DNA of 64,000 bases from positions 1 to 64,000 of the forward strand of contig CAVXSF010000035.1 in assembly GCA_963764345.1 (NCBI GenBank), given 5' to 3'. How positions within the stretch are numbered: the first letter of the stretch is position 1; every line of letters starts with the position of its first letter. The DNA comes from DASQZK01 sp963764345 (GTDB lineage Bacteria > Bacteroidota > Bacteroidia > Bacteroidales > GCA-2748055). Both the position numbers and the translations under genes were made by a program. Of this stretch, positions 7,531 to 16,954 are shown one piece after another. The notes beneath the pieces were generated by a model, which had not been told where the DNA came from, made no database searches, and saw only the letters and a program-made list of their open reading frames with translations.

Positions 7531-10232
7531 CCCTGACTTCTGCATGTCCTTTAAAGTCATGGAAGGTAACCGTTTCGGACCTGGCATCGTAGATCCCTCC
7601 TGACACCTCTTTTGCTTTCAGACCATCGGGATGAGGAAGCCTGATTTTCACACATTCCGGACCACGTCCTGAAAGACAATCCACCGTGGCTTCAACATAT
7701 CCGTCCCGGATGTTGGACCTGACATCCAGGTTAAACTTTCCGAAGTAACAGGCAGCATTCTTTATGACAATTGAATCGCCCTCATTCAGCCATTGCCTGG
7801 GTATTCCGGGTAACAGGCTGAGCGTATCGGCGTCTTCCATGTACAGCATCCACCGTGTCTGCATCAGGAACCAACCTTCCTCATGGGTCTTATGTGGAGA
7901 TACCCGGTAATAGTGCTCCCAGAAATCATATGTTTCCCTGTCGGAGATACCGGCAAATGTGTTATAATAAGTCTTCAGAAATGGCTTTACCATCCCGTCT
8001 TTCAGTTCCATCCAGGCATGGCGGTGATAGTAAGGCTGGCTGAAACCTGCATTCCTCTGGAACAAAAGGTCAGTATAATAGTCGAGCATCATTCTGGCAG
8101 CCTGCTCATGCGGATCGAGTACTTCGGTATATACCAGATGCAGCGGACCGAGGAGGCCGTCACGGGTAAAAAAGGTGCCGTGGGAAAAGAACGTTCCCGG
8201 TTCGGTGTACAAAAAAGCCGGCGATGAGGCTTCTGCCCAGGGCGGTATGGTCGGCGTCCACCTTCCGTCGCCAAGGGGTACCACAGGTGATCCGGCGCGG
8301 GAGGCAAAGAAGGAGTCTCTGATATCCTTTTTCCATGAAGCGGCGATACCATTCAGGTACTTTGCATACCGGGGATTCGCCACCTTCGCAATTTCTGCGG
8401 CCCGGCTGATCCCCAGATATGCATATCCGTTGAGCATATACTGATGATACTCATCTTCCGGATCGGCTACCTTTCCGGCGATCATGCCGTAACCTCTGCC
8501 TTTCAGGGAATCGGCGAGATTCCTGTTTCTCCAGTTGACTAAATAATCGCAGGCCTTTTTGAGGTGTGGAAGAGAACTTCGTACCCATGCGGTATCCGCC
8601 GTATACCGGTAATATTCACCCATGAGCCAGAGCACCGCACCGGTTTCTATCATATATCCGCCGAAATTCTGGATCATCCCGTCATCATGCTGTTTATCCA
8701 GAAAATACTGAATGGATCGCCGGGCCCGGCTGTACAGCCCCATCGATAAATAATACTGAATAATAGGCGCACTCTCCGTTCCGATAGGTGAATATACGCC
8801 TACGGCCGGGGCAAGGGTCCCGTCAGGTTCACTGCCGTACGTGATCAGATCCAGATGATTCAGCCCTGCATAAAGCATGTCGTTTATGCGTTTCTCAGGA
8901 AGATAAATTTGTGCGGCCTGCCGCTCTTTGTTCTCCCAGAAAGATCTGCAGGAAGCCAGCCGTTGTCTGAACGGTTGTCTAGCTAAGGCGCGTGCCCGGT
9001 CCAGTGGAACGGGCTGGTGAGGCAGAAAAAATTCGAAGAGGGCTTTCTCCCCGGGAGGAATGAGCAATGACACTTCTTCATTGTGCATGGGCATTCCGTT
9101 CAACCTGGAAACACAGAATACACTGTCCCCGCTGTATTCTGAAAGACCCTCCAAAGCATCGAAATGATAAGGATGCCTGTACCACCACCCGGTGCCGGGT
9201 TTTGGAACTTTGAAAAAGGCGTACCGGGGCACCTTGCCATGATTAACTGCTTCGCAGCGAAAATAAAGGACGATCTCCTCTTTATGATTCATTGACTCCT
9301 CATGGATCTTATTGAAAGCCTTCTCCTGATCCGGGGTAAAAGTGGTGCCCTGGCAATAGTAGTCGGCTACGAGGTATGGCGTGCCTTTCAGAGTGCTTTC
9401 TGTCAGGGGTGAAGTTTCGTAGGAAGCAAAAGCCACGGAGTGATACGTTATATCCTCATCCTTCAGGATCGTATGAAGGACCGGCAATGAGCCTTCATCC
9501 AGGTTCCGGTGCACATCAGGGGCCGTTCCCTGTCCACGTCCGACTGCAAAACCATAGCTTATACCCCTGCCGCCCGTTTGTTTCAGTCCCACAGGGCTTG
9601 ACGCGAACTGAGGTGTGATACTACTCATCTCGTCAAAACCACCGAGTGACTGTTCTATCTTAAAAATACGGATGTCCCTGCTCAATCCCAACCAGGTCGG
9701 CACTTTCTGATCCCTGTCATGCACGGCGGCATCGGCATACGTCTCTTCCGGTTCCGCTATCGATTTCCTGTACCTTTGTTTTCAGGTCAGCACTGTCAAT
9801 ATCCTTTTCAATATCCCCGTAACTTCTTTGATCCTGAGCATCGGTAACAGCCACTGAAAATTCCGGGATGAATACCGGAAAGAGGCGGTTGACATCCCGC
9901 AGGAAAAAAGTAAAAGGATGAGCTGCCGTTTTAACATGCACCATGGTGGCGCCGGGACCCGCTTCAAGATGAGAGCCTGTCACCGTAATTTCGATCCTGC
10001 AGGGTCCCGCTGATGTCACGGTAAACAGGTTTCCATCGGCCTTTCCTTTTCCCGTCCGGATAATGAGTCCCTCCAGGGAGCCGTTCTCTGTTTCAATTTG
10101 TCCGTGTGGCTTGCCATCTTTCCATTCAATGGCAACGGTCTTCTCCTGTTGCTGTGCGGTCACAACCTTTGCAGCAGGGAGCAGGGCAATCAGAACGGAC
10201 ATACTCAGCCGGATCACTTTCTGTTTTATCAT
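7514..10232 (-). CDS. Secreted six-hairpin glycosidase-like protein (frameshift near 9755)
   Basis: Two frames join into one protein of about 900 residues. The N-terminal 171-residue frame has a signal peptide (ALLPAAKVVTAQ). The second frame begins upstream as AEPEETYADAAVHDRDQK and runs to 7514. The two match end to end if one base is lost near 9755. The large part has repeated helical segments with aromatic residues (YYLSMGLYSRARRSIQYFLD; MIETGAVLWLMGEYYRY; HHEE-type EEGWFLMQTRWMLY) and a beta-rich C-terminal region, the look of an (alpha/alpha)6 glycosidase. I cannot assign a GH family or substrate. Its gene starts 12 bases after the PIG-L deacetylase gene, so the two form an operon, perhaps for deacetylation and cleavage of one glycan. 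Confidence 0.65.
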
Positions 10233-10244
10233 CCTCTTTATGTA

Positions 10245-11117
10245 TTAATGACCCAACATCGGAAATAAGGTCCGGATTTCAGTGTCATCAGGTATTCTGC
10301 CATATTCGCAGATCTCGAAAGCTTCAGCATCGGTTACCGCGTTGCCTTTCTCTGATCCGTACCATTTTATCAGGCATTCCCTTACTGCCGGGGTCACAGG
10401 TCGTTTTCTTTGCGCCGCCAGCCACTCCAGTCTTTCCTTCTCACCTTTCGGGACCTGATCCAGTTTACCCGACACCCAGGGAAGCCATTCAAAAAATTGG
10501 GACCGGTGGGCAGCCATTGCATAGATCTTATCTTTGTAAACATCGGAAATATCTATGGAAATATCAGGGTTGAAAGGATATGGTTTTTGAAAACGGTCCT
10601 GTGCGTATAAAAATACAGGGTTCTTCCTCAACGGCGGAGTATCAGGAGCAATGTCGGGTACCATAACCATATACGCGGCATCCTGTACCACGATGGCTGT
10701 ATTGCGGTGGTCGGGATGATAATCGTAAGGACGCGGGCCGATGACAATATCGGCATTCCACCCGCGGATCAGCCGGATCACCTCCATGCGGATGTCCAGG
10801 TCCGGCATCAGTTCCCCATCGTGATTATCGAGCACTTTGTAGGTGACGCCAAACCTTTTTGCAGCTTCCTGTGCCTCAGCCCTTCGGATTTTCGCGAGGG
10901 CGCCGCCGCCTTTTTCAAAATGCCCGGCATCTCCGTTAGTGAGTGAAACAAATAAGACATGGTAACCCAGCCGGGCAAATTTTATTGCGGTTCCACCCGC
11001 GGTTCCATCAGCGTCATCAGGATGTGCGCCGATAACTACGACATTACATTTATCTGTCTGAGACATCACAGAACCGGCCGTGATGATTGACAGTAAAAGA
11101 AAAAAGGTAGTCTTCAT
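10245..11117 (-). CDS. Secreted PIG-L family N-acetylglucosaminide deacetylase-like protein
   Basis: 290 residues with a signal peptide (MKTTFFLLLSIITAGSVMSQ). Zinc-site motifs of the PIG-L/LmbE family are present: AHPDDADG near residue 31 and YHPDHR near residue 133. The family removes acetyl groups from GlcNAc-type amino sugars in GPI, mycothiol, bacillithiol or antibiotic precursors; here the signal peptide and glycosidase neighbour suggest a glycan substrate outside the cytoplasm. It is the first gene of a two-gene minus-strand operon. The 355 bases upstream (11118-11472) hold only a promoter box for the tRNA on the other strand. Substrate unknown. Confidence 0.85.
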   Translation of the reverse strand: MKTTFFLLLSIITAGSVMSQTDKCNVVVIGAHPDDADGTAGGTAIKFARLGYHVLFVSLTNGDAGHFEKGGGALAKIRRAEAQEAAKRFGVTYKVLDNHDGELMPDLDIRMEVIRLIRGWNADIVIGPRPYDYHPDHRNTAIVVQDAAYMVMVPDIAPDTPPLRKNPVFLYAQDRFQKPYPFNPDISIDISDVYKDKIYAMAAHRSQFFEWLPWVSGKLDQVPKGEKERLEWLAAQRKRPVTPAVRECLIKWYGSEKGNAVTDAEAFEICEYGRIPDDTEIRTLFPMLGH

Positions 11118-11445
11118 GATTTTAAGGATTAGTGAATTCCGGAATATGAAATTTAGAATGCAGTACTCATGAGGGTTAAGGGTTTTCTTTGTCGTTCAGG
11201 AACACAACATGGTAAAGGAGTTCGCATTTCAGATTCAAAATTTACAGAAAAAGTATGGAAAAGTAATCCTTAATCCGGTTTTCTTATGATATATGTAGGG
11301 CATCTTGATAAGGCGATGGGGTATGAATGGGTCCCCATAATGCGTTCAGCTTCAGGAAAAAATCAGCCAGACCGGAGATTCCCGTAAATTTCTTATAAAA
11401 TTCCGGGAGGATAGAAAAAGTTATTCTTGTTAAAGTTTTTTTTTA

Positions 11446-11453
11446 TATATTTG
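11446..11453 (+). promoter_or_regulatory. -7 box for tRNA-Leu(GAG)
   Basis: TATATTTG matches TAnnTTTG and ends 19 bases before the mature tRNA 5' end, in a T-rich context. An upstream TTG at 11427 is somewhat too close for the usual spacing. Confidence 0.6.
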
Positions 11454-11472
11454 CTGCGCTTTTAACGCCACT

Positions 11473-11557
11473 GCCCAGGTGGTGAAATTGGTAGACACGC
11501 CAGCTTGAGGGGCTGGTGCTCGTTTAGGGCGTGCTGGTTCGAGTCCAGTCCTGGGCA
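11473..11557 (+). tRNA. tRNA-Leu (anticodon GAG)
   Basis: An 85-base class II tRNA. Acceptor GCCCAGG pairs with CCTGGGC, discriminator A. The anticodon stem is CCAGC/GCTGG with loop TTGAGGG (anticodon GAG). The variable arm is long and the T arm reads GCTGGTTCGAGTCCAGT. CCA is not encoded. Single copy, unlike the CAG isoacceptor at 4.2 kb. Confidence 0.95.
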
Positions 11558-11569
11558 CATAAGCATACA

Positions 11570-11606
11570 AGCCATGATCGGTAGTTTCCAATCATGGCTT
11601 TTTTTA
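11570..11606 (+). terminator. Terminator after tRNA-Leu(GAG)
   Basis: AGCCATGAT and ATCATGGCT form a 9-bp stem with a 12-base loop, followed by eight T residues. Confidence 0.85.
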
Positions 11607-11629
11607 TCCGTGAAAAAATGACCAGATAC

Positions 11630-11659
11630 AAAAACCGCCGGATTGCACCGGCGGTTTTT
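11630..11659. terminator. Bidirectional terminator between the tRNA and the PKD lipoprotein gene
   Basis: AAAAACCGCCGG and CCGGCGGTTTTT form a perfect 12-bp stem around a 6-base loop. With A and T runs on either side it can work in both directions, and it lies at the 3' ends of the tRNA (+) and the lipoprotein gene (-). Confidence 0.85.
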
Positions 11660-11710
11660 GTTATCAAGCACTACTCTATTCGACATCAAAGCTTATCCTT
11701 TACCGTATCA

Positions 11711-12429
11711 TCATTTTTTACCACTGTTGGCTTTTATTCTTGGAGCTACGATGTTTTCATTATGCCTGTAAATAGACTTCAGTTCTTTCCTGGTGGCTGC
11801 AGACTTTTTGGACGGCGGTATATAATCTACATACGCGATGAAACTGTTCAGGGTCCCGGCAACCAGAACCTGTGTTTCGATCCACGCAACATCTTCATTT
11901 GCAAGATGCATAGTTATTGTAATATTCCTGGTAAACATCCACATAATACATTCGTCCCGGATCAAGATTGGTAAAAACAACACTACCATTATTATCGGTA
12001 AACCCTTCAATTATGGCGTTGGTCTGATTGTCCCAGTCAGCCAGTGTGGGATAGAGGATGACACTGGCATTCGGAACAGGGTATTCATCCCAATATTCCT
12101 TCACAACGATTTCAAGATCGGTGGTTGGTTCAAGTACCGTAATATTTAAGCGGTAGACATCCACCCTGTCATTCTTGCTATAGGCAGAGAGAGTGACTGT
12201 ATATACACCGGGATTATCCCAGTAATGAGAAACATTATAGTTATTTGAGTAATAGCCGTCACCAAAATCCCATTCATAAGAACGGGCATCCGTTGAGCGG
12301 TTGGTAAAGTATATGTACTTCTCCCACATTAACTGTGTTTTTCGAGACGATGAAGTCTGCGTAGGGATCCCGGGTACAACCCGTAAAAAGCAGGGGGATA
12401 AAAAATACGAGGATAGATAAACGTTTCAT
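11711..12429 (-). CDS. PKD-domain lipoprotein (two frameshifts, near 12310 and 11905)
   Basis: The start is MKRLSILVFFIPLLFTGCTR at 12429, a signal peptide with lipobox FTGC. The PKD repeat follows in a shifted frame: FTNRSTDARSYEWDFGDG, then SHYWDNPGVYTVTLSAYSKN. After it comes a beta-rich segment with YPVPNASVILYPTLADWDNQ, TDNNGSVVFTNLDPG and YYVDVYQEYYNNY, like the Ig-like domains often found in such lipoproteins. A further frame change gives HLANEDVAWIETQVLVAGTL and the C-terminus at 11711. Joined, it is about 240 residues. PKD domains are usually protein- or glycan-binding modules on the cell surface. Function unknown. Confidence 0.7.
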
Positions 12430-12658
12430 GACTCTGCGTTTTAAGTGTTCAACTGGTTTGAATTAAAATTTTCAAATAGCGTGCCAAAAAATGTGATTAT
12501 CCTGAATTGCCTGTTTTTCCTCAAAAAAGAGTACCGGTACAATATGGCTAAAAATAAGATTTCCTTGAAATAAGGATACCTGAAGAACAAAACCTGCAAT
12601 GATTTTGCAATCTGAACAAAGGTGATTAGCTTTATCCTAATCTTTAAATACGTCCCGG

Positions 12659-14077
12659 ATGGACAGATCAGAATTCCGAAAATATGCACATGAAGCAGCC
12701 GACTGGATGGCTGACTTTTATGAAAACATTGAAAATTACCCGGTGAAATCAAAAGTTCAACCCGGGGAAATTATAAACCAGCTACCAGATCATCCGCCTT
12801 CAAGGGGTGAGGATTTCAGGCAAATAATGGAGGATGTGGACAGGATCATCCTTCCTGGAATGACCCACTGGCAAAGTCCGAATTTCTTTGCCTATTTTCC
12901 TGCCAATTCATCCTTCCCCTCCATACTGGCTGAGATGATCACTGCAACGCTGGGAGCCCAGTGCATGGTTTGGGATACCTCGCCGGCTGCCGCCGAACTG
13001 GAGGAACGTGTCATGAACTGGCTGAGAGAAATGACCGGTCTTCCGGCCGGATTTGAGGGCGTCATCCAGGACAGTGCCTCTACTTCCACACTGGTCGCCA
13101 TGCTTTCGGCCAGGGAAAGGATCACCGATTTCCAGGTGAATGAAATTGGTTTTCTCACAAATAAATATCGCGTCTATTGCAGCAGCGAAGCCCATTCCTC
13201 CGTTGATAAAGCCGTGAAAATTTCAGGCTTCGGTCAACAGAGCCTGGTCAGGATCGAGGTCGATGACCAGCTGAGGATTATCCCTGAAAAACTGGAAGAA
13301 GTCATTAAAAGCGATATTATGGCCGGACTGATCCCAACGTGCGTTGTAGCTGCATTGGGTACTACGGGTACGGTAGCCATTGATCCCCTCCTGCCAGTCA
13401 GCAAAATCTGTAAAAAATACCGGGTCTGGCTCCACGTGGATGCCGCTTATGCCGGAACAGCCCTCGTGCTGGAAAACCAACGCAAAATGATCGAGGGAAT
13501 CGAAGATGCGGACAGCTTTGTTTTTAACCCCCATAAATGGATGTTCACCAATTTCGACTGCTCGGCGTATTTTGTCAGGGATAAGGAGATGCTGATCCGG
13601 ACTTTTGAGATTATGCCTGAATATCTGAAAACCAAAAACGACCGGGTGGTCAATAATTACAGGGATTGGGGTATCCAGCTGGGCAGAAGGTTCCGTGCAC
13701 TCAAACTCTGGTTTGTCATCCGGAGTATGGGTGTCGAAGGCATCAGGGAAAAAGTCGCCTTGCATATTGCTCTTGCAGGTGAGCTGGCACAACTGGTTAA
13801 ACACCAGGAAAATTTCGAACTGCTCGAGCCTCAGAACCTGGGACTGGTATGTTTCAGACTTAAACCCGGTGACACGACCGACGGGGAAGCCCTTAACCAG
13901 GTTAACCGGGAATTTCTTGAACACCTGAATAAATCAGGAAAACTGTACCTGTCGCATACCGCCGTGAGAGGAAACTTCACCCTCAGGCTTGTCATCGGGC
14001 AAACATACGTTACCCGCGGGCATGTTATGAATGCCTGGCAATATATCGTTGAAGAATCTCAAAAATTCATTAAATGA
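12659..14077 (+). CDS. PLP-dependent aromatic L-amino acid decarboxylase
   Basis: 472 residues of the group II (DDC/AADC) decarboxylase family. The PLP lysine is Lys293 in FNPHKWMFTNFDCSA, and the PLP-binding Asp lies in HVDAAYAGTA. Substrate-pocket features THWQSPNFFAYFPAN and VIQDSASTSTLVAML are typical of the tryptophan/DOPA-type enzymes. It would decarboxylate Trp, Tyr, DOPA or Phe to amines; the exact preference cannot be read by eye. It overlaps the next gene by four bases (ATGA), so the two are translationally coupled. Intact. Confidence 0.92.
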   Translation: MDRSEFRKYAHEAADWMADFYENIENYPVKSKVQPGEIINQLPDHPPSRGEDFRQIMEDVDRIILPGMTHWQSPNFFAYFPANSSFPSILAEMITATLGAQCMVWDTSPAAAELEERVMNWLREMTGLPAGFEGVIQDSASTSTLVAMLSARERITDFQVNEIGFLTNKYRVYCSSEAHSSVDKAVKISGFGQQSLVRIEVDDQLRIIPEKLEEVIKSDIMAGLIPTCVVAALGTTGTVAIDPLLPVSKICKKYRVWLHVDAAYAGTALVLENQRKMIEGIEDADSFVFNPHKWMFTNFDCSAYFVRDKEMLIRTFEIMPEYLKTKNDRVVNNYRDWGIQLGRRFRALKLWFVIRSMGVEGIREKVALHIALAGELAQLVKHQENFELLEPQNLGLVCFRLKPGDTTDGEALNQVNREFLEHLNKSGKLYLSHTAVRGNFTLRLVIGQTYVTRGHVMNAWQYIVEESQKFIK

Positions 14078-14847
14078 TAATGAAGGATTGGAATCTTAAT
14101 GGTTTTAGAGCAATTGTAACGGGCGGGACTAAAGGCATCGGCAAAGCCATTGTTGAGGGACTTTGTGAATCCGGAGCGGAGGTATTGTCCATTTCCAGAA
14201 ACGAGGAAGAGCTCCTGTCTATGAAGACAGCCCTTCTTGAAAAAAAATATCAGAGCCATATTTACCGGGCAGATATTTCCGTTCCAGAGGAGAGACAGAT
14301 GACCATCCGGCATATTCATCAACTCTGGCCCGGCACTGTTCATATTCTAATTAATAATGTCGGGACGAACATTCGTAAAGGAGCACATGAGTATAGCCCG
14401 GAAGAGTACGACAGCATATTCAGAACCAACCTGGAGTCAGCCTTTTACCTGTCGGTTGGCCTCCGTGATCTCCTCAGTGAATCGGGTCATGGCAGTATAG
14501 TGAATATCTCATCTGTCGCCGGTCTTGGTCATTTACGTACCGGCATTGTATATGGCATGACCAAGGCCGCTATGATCCAGATGACCAGGAACCTCGCTGT
14601 TGAATGGGCAACACTTGGGATACGGGTCAATGCTATTGCGCCCTGGTATATCAGGACACCACTGGCTGAACAGGTCCTCAAAAATGATGACTACAGGAAA
14701 GCAGTCCTGGAGCATACGCCCATGCACAAAATTGGCGAACCTGAAGATGTGGCCTCTCTGGCCCTGTTCCTCTGCCTGCCTGCAGCTAAATATATAACAG
14801 GTCAGTGTATTGCCGTCGACGGGGGATTCTCCGTTAATCTGTTTTGA
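14074..14847 (+). CDS. Short-chain dehydrogenase/reductase (SDR)
   Basis: A 257-residue classical SDR. The nucleotide-binding motif is TGGTKGIG, the NNVG motif follows, and the catalytic triad appears as ISSVAG with YGMTK. The C-terminus ITGQCIAVDGGFSVNLF is typical. It resembles tropinone-reductase-like and 3-oxoacyl-ACP-reductase-like SDRs, and I cannot choose a substrate. The start codon (14074) overlaps the stop of the decarboxylase gene; a second ATG lies at 14080. Coupling to an amine-forming decarboxylase hints at a shared pathway, but this is inference. Confidence 0.85.
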   Translation: MIMKDWNLNGFRAIVTGGTKGIGKAIVEGLCESGAEVLSISRNEEELLSMKTALLEKKYQSHIYRADISVPEERQMTIRHIHQLWPGTVHILINNVGTNIRKGAHEYSPEEYDSIFRTNLESAFYLSVGLRDLLSESGHGSIVNISSVAGLGHLRTGIVYGMTKAAMIQMTRNLAVEWATLGIRVNAIAPWYIRTPLAEQVLKNDDYRKAVLEHTPMHKIGEPEDVASLALFLCLPAAKYITGQCIAVDGGFSVNLF

Positions 14848-15050
14848 ATCCCCGGCTCCTGCTTGTTCATGGTATGGCAGATGACAATGTTCATCTTCAA
14901 AATTCAGCCGAATGGACTAATGCACTTCTTCAGGCTGACAAACAATTCGATATGCAGTTTTACCCGAACAGGCACCATAATATACAAGGAGGCAATGCGA
15001 CCATTCACCTGTATACCCGAATGACTGACTTTTTTAAGGAAAATCTGTGA
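14844..15050 (+). pseudogene. C-terminal remnant of a dipeptidyl-peptidase IV-like (S9B) gene
   Basis: 68 residues starting right at the SDR stop: LLLVHGMADDNVHLQNS, FYPNRHHNIQGG and HLYTRMTDFFKENL. This is the extreme C-terminus of S9 prolyl peptidases, with the triad Asp (ADDNVH) and His. The beta-propeller and catalytic Ser (GWSYGG) are missing, so it cannot be active. The abrupt join to the SDR gene suggests a deletion that fused the two loci. Confidence 0.8.
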
Positions 15051-15058
15051 AATAACAA

Positions 15059-15123
15059 AAGTGTCCGCCGTACCTGTATTGAAAGTCATCCCCTGAACTT
15101 CAACCAATTACGAACGGACACTT
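15059..15123. repeat. Short inverted repeat pair, possible trace of a mobile element
   Basis: AAGTGTCCG at 15059-15067 and CGGACACTT at 15115-15123 are perfect 9-base inverted repeats 47 bases apart, directly after the DPP-IV remnant. It could be a hairpin terminator or the ends of a decayed insertion element; no transposase is present. Confidence 0.35.
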
Positions 15124-15145
15124 CTGAATGAACACGAACAATTGA

Positions 15146-15391
15146 TTAATCGATAACAATATTGTGCTGATCTTTTCGATTGTCAACTTCAAGAACGAGT
15201 TGGTAGGACCCGGGACGAAGTTCACTCAGATCAAGCAGAAAGGTATCTCCTTTCTCAGCCTTCTCTATCCGCCTGAGAATTAAAATACTTCCGGCGTCAT
15301 CCAAAACACTCAGTTTACTTTCTGTATCACAGGTCTCCGAAAATTCAAACCAAATTTTGTCCCTCATCAATTCCGGATATATCTTCATCAT
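15146..15391 (-). CDS. Small hypothetical protein, beta-rich, 81 aa
   Basis: 81 residues, no signal peptide. The pattern of alternating beta strands (SKLSVLDDAGSILILRRIE, DTFLLDLSELRPGSYQLVLE) resembles the Ig-like DUF3244 or T9SS-sorting-domain fold, whose members also end with a PGSYxL segment. It lacks a secretion signal, which is odd for that family. It may be the surviving end of a larger secreted protein. The 290 bases beyond it (15392-15685) show no gene besides the following regulator's leader. Confidence 0.45.
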   Translation of the reverse strand: MMKIYPELMRDKIWFEFSETCDTESKLSVLDDAGSILILRRIEKAEKGDTFLLDLSELRPGSYQLVLEVDNRKDQHNIVID

Positions 15392-15685
15392 TTCTGTAAA
15401 TTAAATAGTCAGGTATGTCTTGCAGCATTGCACTCGCTCAGACTCAGTCTCTATGAACGTCGGATGAAACAAACCACCCTGATGATCCTGTATAATTCCG
15501 TTTCCAAGGTGAAAGTACTGAAATGTAAATTCCGTCCCTGTCCAAAAAATAAAATCCTTTTACCAAAAGGTAAAAAAATGTTTTCCTTATTTTCATTTTT
15601 CATATATTAGCTTGAAATAAAACAGAATACAAAGTTAGTACCGAAAAGAGTATTGAAAGAAACTCTAAACCGAAACCAACCTGTG

Positions 15686-16840
15686 ATGTTAAAAACCGCT
15701 ATTGTACTGAATCCAGTTTATGTGACGTTGTTCTGGTCGGTCGTAATTCTTCTGTCCCTGAAGCCAGGCAACAAACCCGGCAGAAGTCTCTTCATCTTCA
15801 TGCTCACCGCCACTATACTTTATTTATCACATGCCCTTTATTTCTCAGGGAATCTTCTTCAGTATTCCTATATTGACGGCCTGTACCTATTTTGTTCACT
15901 GTCGGTTTATCCGTTGTTTTATTTTTATGTCAGGCAACTGGCAACAAAATCAGGAGTTCAGCCTGTACAGCTTCTCCACCTGTTAGTCCCCCTGGTTTTC
16001 GCCGTTACCCAGTATATCCTGTACTCTGGTTTTAGCCAGGCAGACAGGGTTACCTACCTTTTAACGAATATTGATCATCATCCTTCCCAAGGAGGCAGGT
16101 TTTACGGGCTTTACCTGAACAGTCTGCTCGGACGATATATCTTTGCCACACAGGTGGCGGTGTATATCATACTTTCCGTCAGGCTTATTAAAAATCACGA
16201 GGAACAGGTGGAACAGATGTTCTCCAATGAGGACCGCTATGGCCTGGGATGGGTAAAATTGTTAACTTTATTTATGATTATTATGTCTGTCACTGTGTTC
16301 ATCCTGGCTATTGCCGGCCGTGAACCGTTTGCCAGACACGACAATCTACTTATGATCCCTTCGGTCATCGTCAGTATCCTTCTCTTTTCTTTTGGATATA
16401 TTGGCCATGTTCAGCTAAGAAGGACCGAGCTCATATCTCCCATCATTGAAATAGAGGAAAAATCCAACAGGTTTTTTTCCGGTGAAGAAGGTCTGAGAAA
16501 CAAATTCGATGATTTTTTTACAAAGCAAAAGCCCTTTCTCGACAAGGACCTTAAAATATGGGACATTAGCCGTGAACTTGGTTCAAACCGTACGTATATT
16601 TCCAGGATCATCAATGATGAATACGGTATGAATTTTACCAAATTCGTAAATCGGTATCGCGTTGAAGAAGCCAAGCGCCTTATCAGGGAGGATATAAACG
16701 GGCAACTCACCTATGGAATTATTGCAGAGCTGTCGGGATTTGGTTCAGTCAATTCGTTTAACCGGGCATTTAAAGAATTTGAGTTAATACCACCCGGTGC
16801 ATATCGTGAGAAACTGCGGAAAAAGAATATCACCGGATAG
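15686..16840 (+). CDS. AraC-family transcriptional regulator with N-terminal membrane domain
   Basis: Residues 1 to about 240 hold roughly seven hydrophobic segments (for example YVTLFWSVVILLSL, LLHLLVPLVFAVTQYILY, LLTLFMIIMSVTVFILAIAG). A C-terminal AraC helix-turn-helix pair follows from about 290: DISRELGSNRTYISRIINDE and IAELSGFGSVNSFNRAFKEF. This layout, a multi-pass sensor joined to an AraC DNA-binding domain, is common in Bacteroidetes. I start at ATG 15686 (MLKTAIVLNPVYV) rather than the TTG at 15653, because it begins directly at the first membrane segment. Ligand and targets unknown. Confidence 0.85.
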   Translation: MLKTAIVLNPVYVTLFWSVVILLSLKPGNKPGRSLFIFMLTATILYLSHALYFSGNLLQYSYIDGLYLFCSLSVYPLFYFYVRQLATKSGVQPVQLLHLLVPLVFAVTQYILYSGFSQADRVTYLLTNIDHHPSQGGRFYGLYLNSLLGRYIFATQVAVYIILSVRLIKNHEEQVEQMFSNEDRYGLGWVKLLTLFMIIMSVTVFILAIAGREPFARHDNLLMIPSVIVSILLFSFGYIGHVQLRRTELISPIIEIEEKSNRFFSGEEGLRNKFDDFFTKQKPFLDKDLKIWDISRELGSNRTYISRIINDEYGMNFTKFVNRYRVEEAKRLIREDINGQLTYGIIAELSGFGSVNSFNRAFKEFELIPPGAYREKLRKKNITG

Positions 16841-16894
16841 AGGATGATCAACCTTTTCCCAACCCGTCCTTTTTTAATCATTTTCAAATCTGTA

Positions 16895-16926
16895 TTGTTA
16901 AAACTAAAGTAATTTGACTAATTTTG
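16895..16926 (+). promoter_or_regulatory. Promoter of the thrS-infC-rpmI-rplT operon
   Basis: TTG at 16895-16897, then 21 bases, then TAATTTTG at 16919-16926. This is a good match to the Bacteroidetes -33 TTG / -7 TAnnTTTG promoter. The thrS ATG lies 28 bases after it. Confidence 0.7.
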
Positions 16927-16954
16927 CCTTTCGTTAAAAAATCAAGGTATTACG

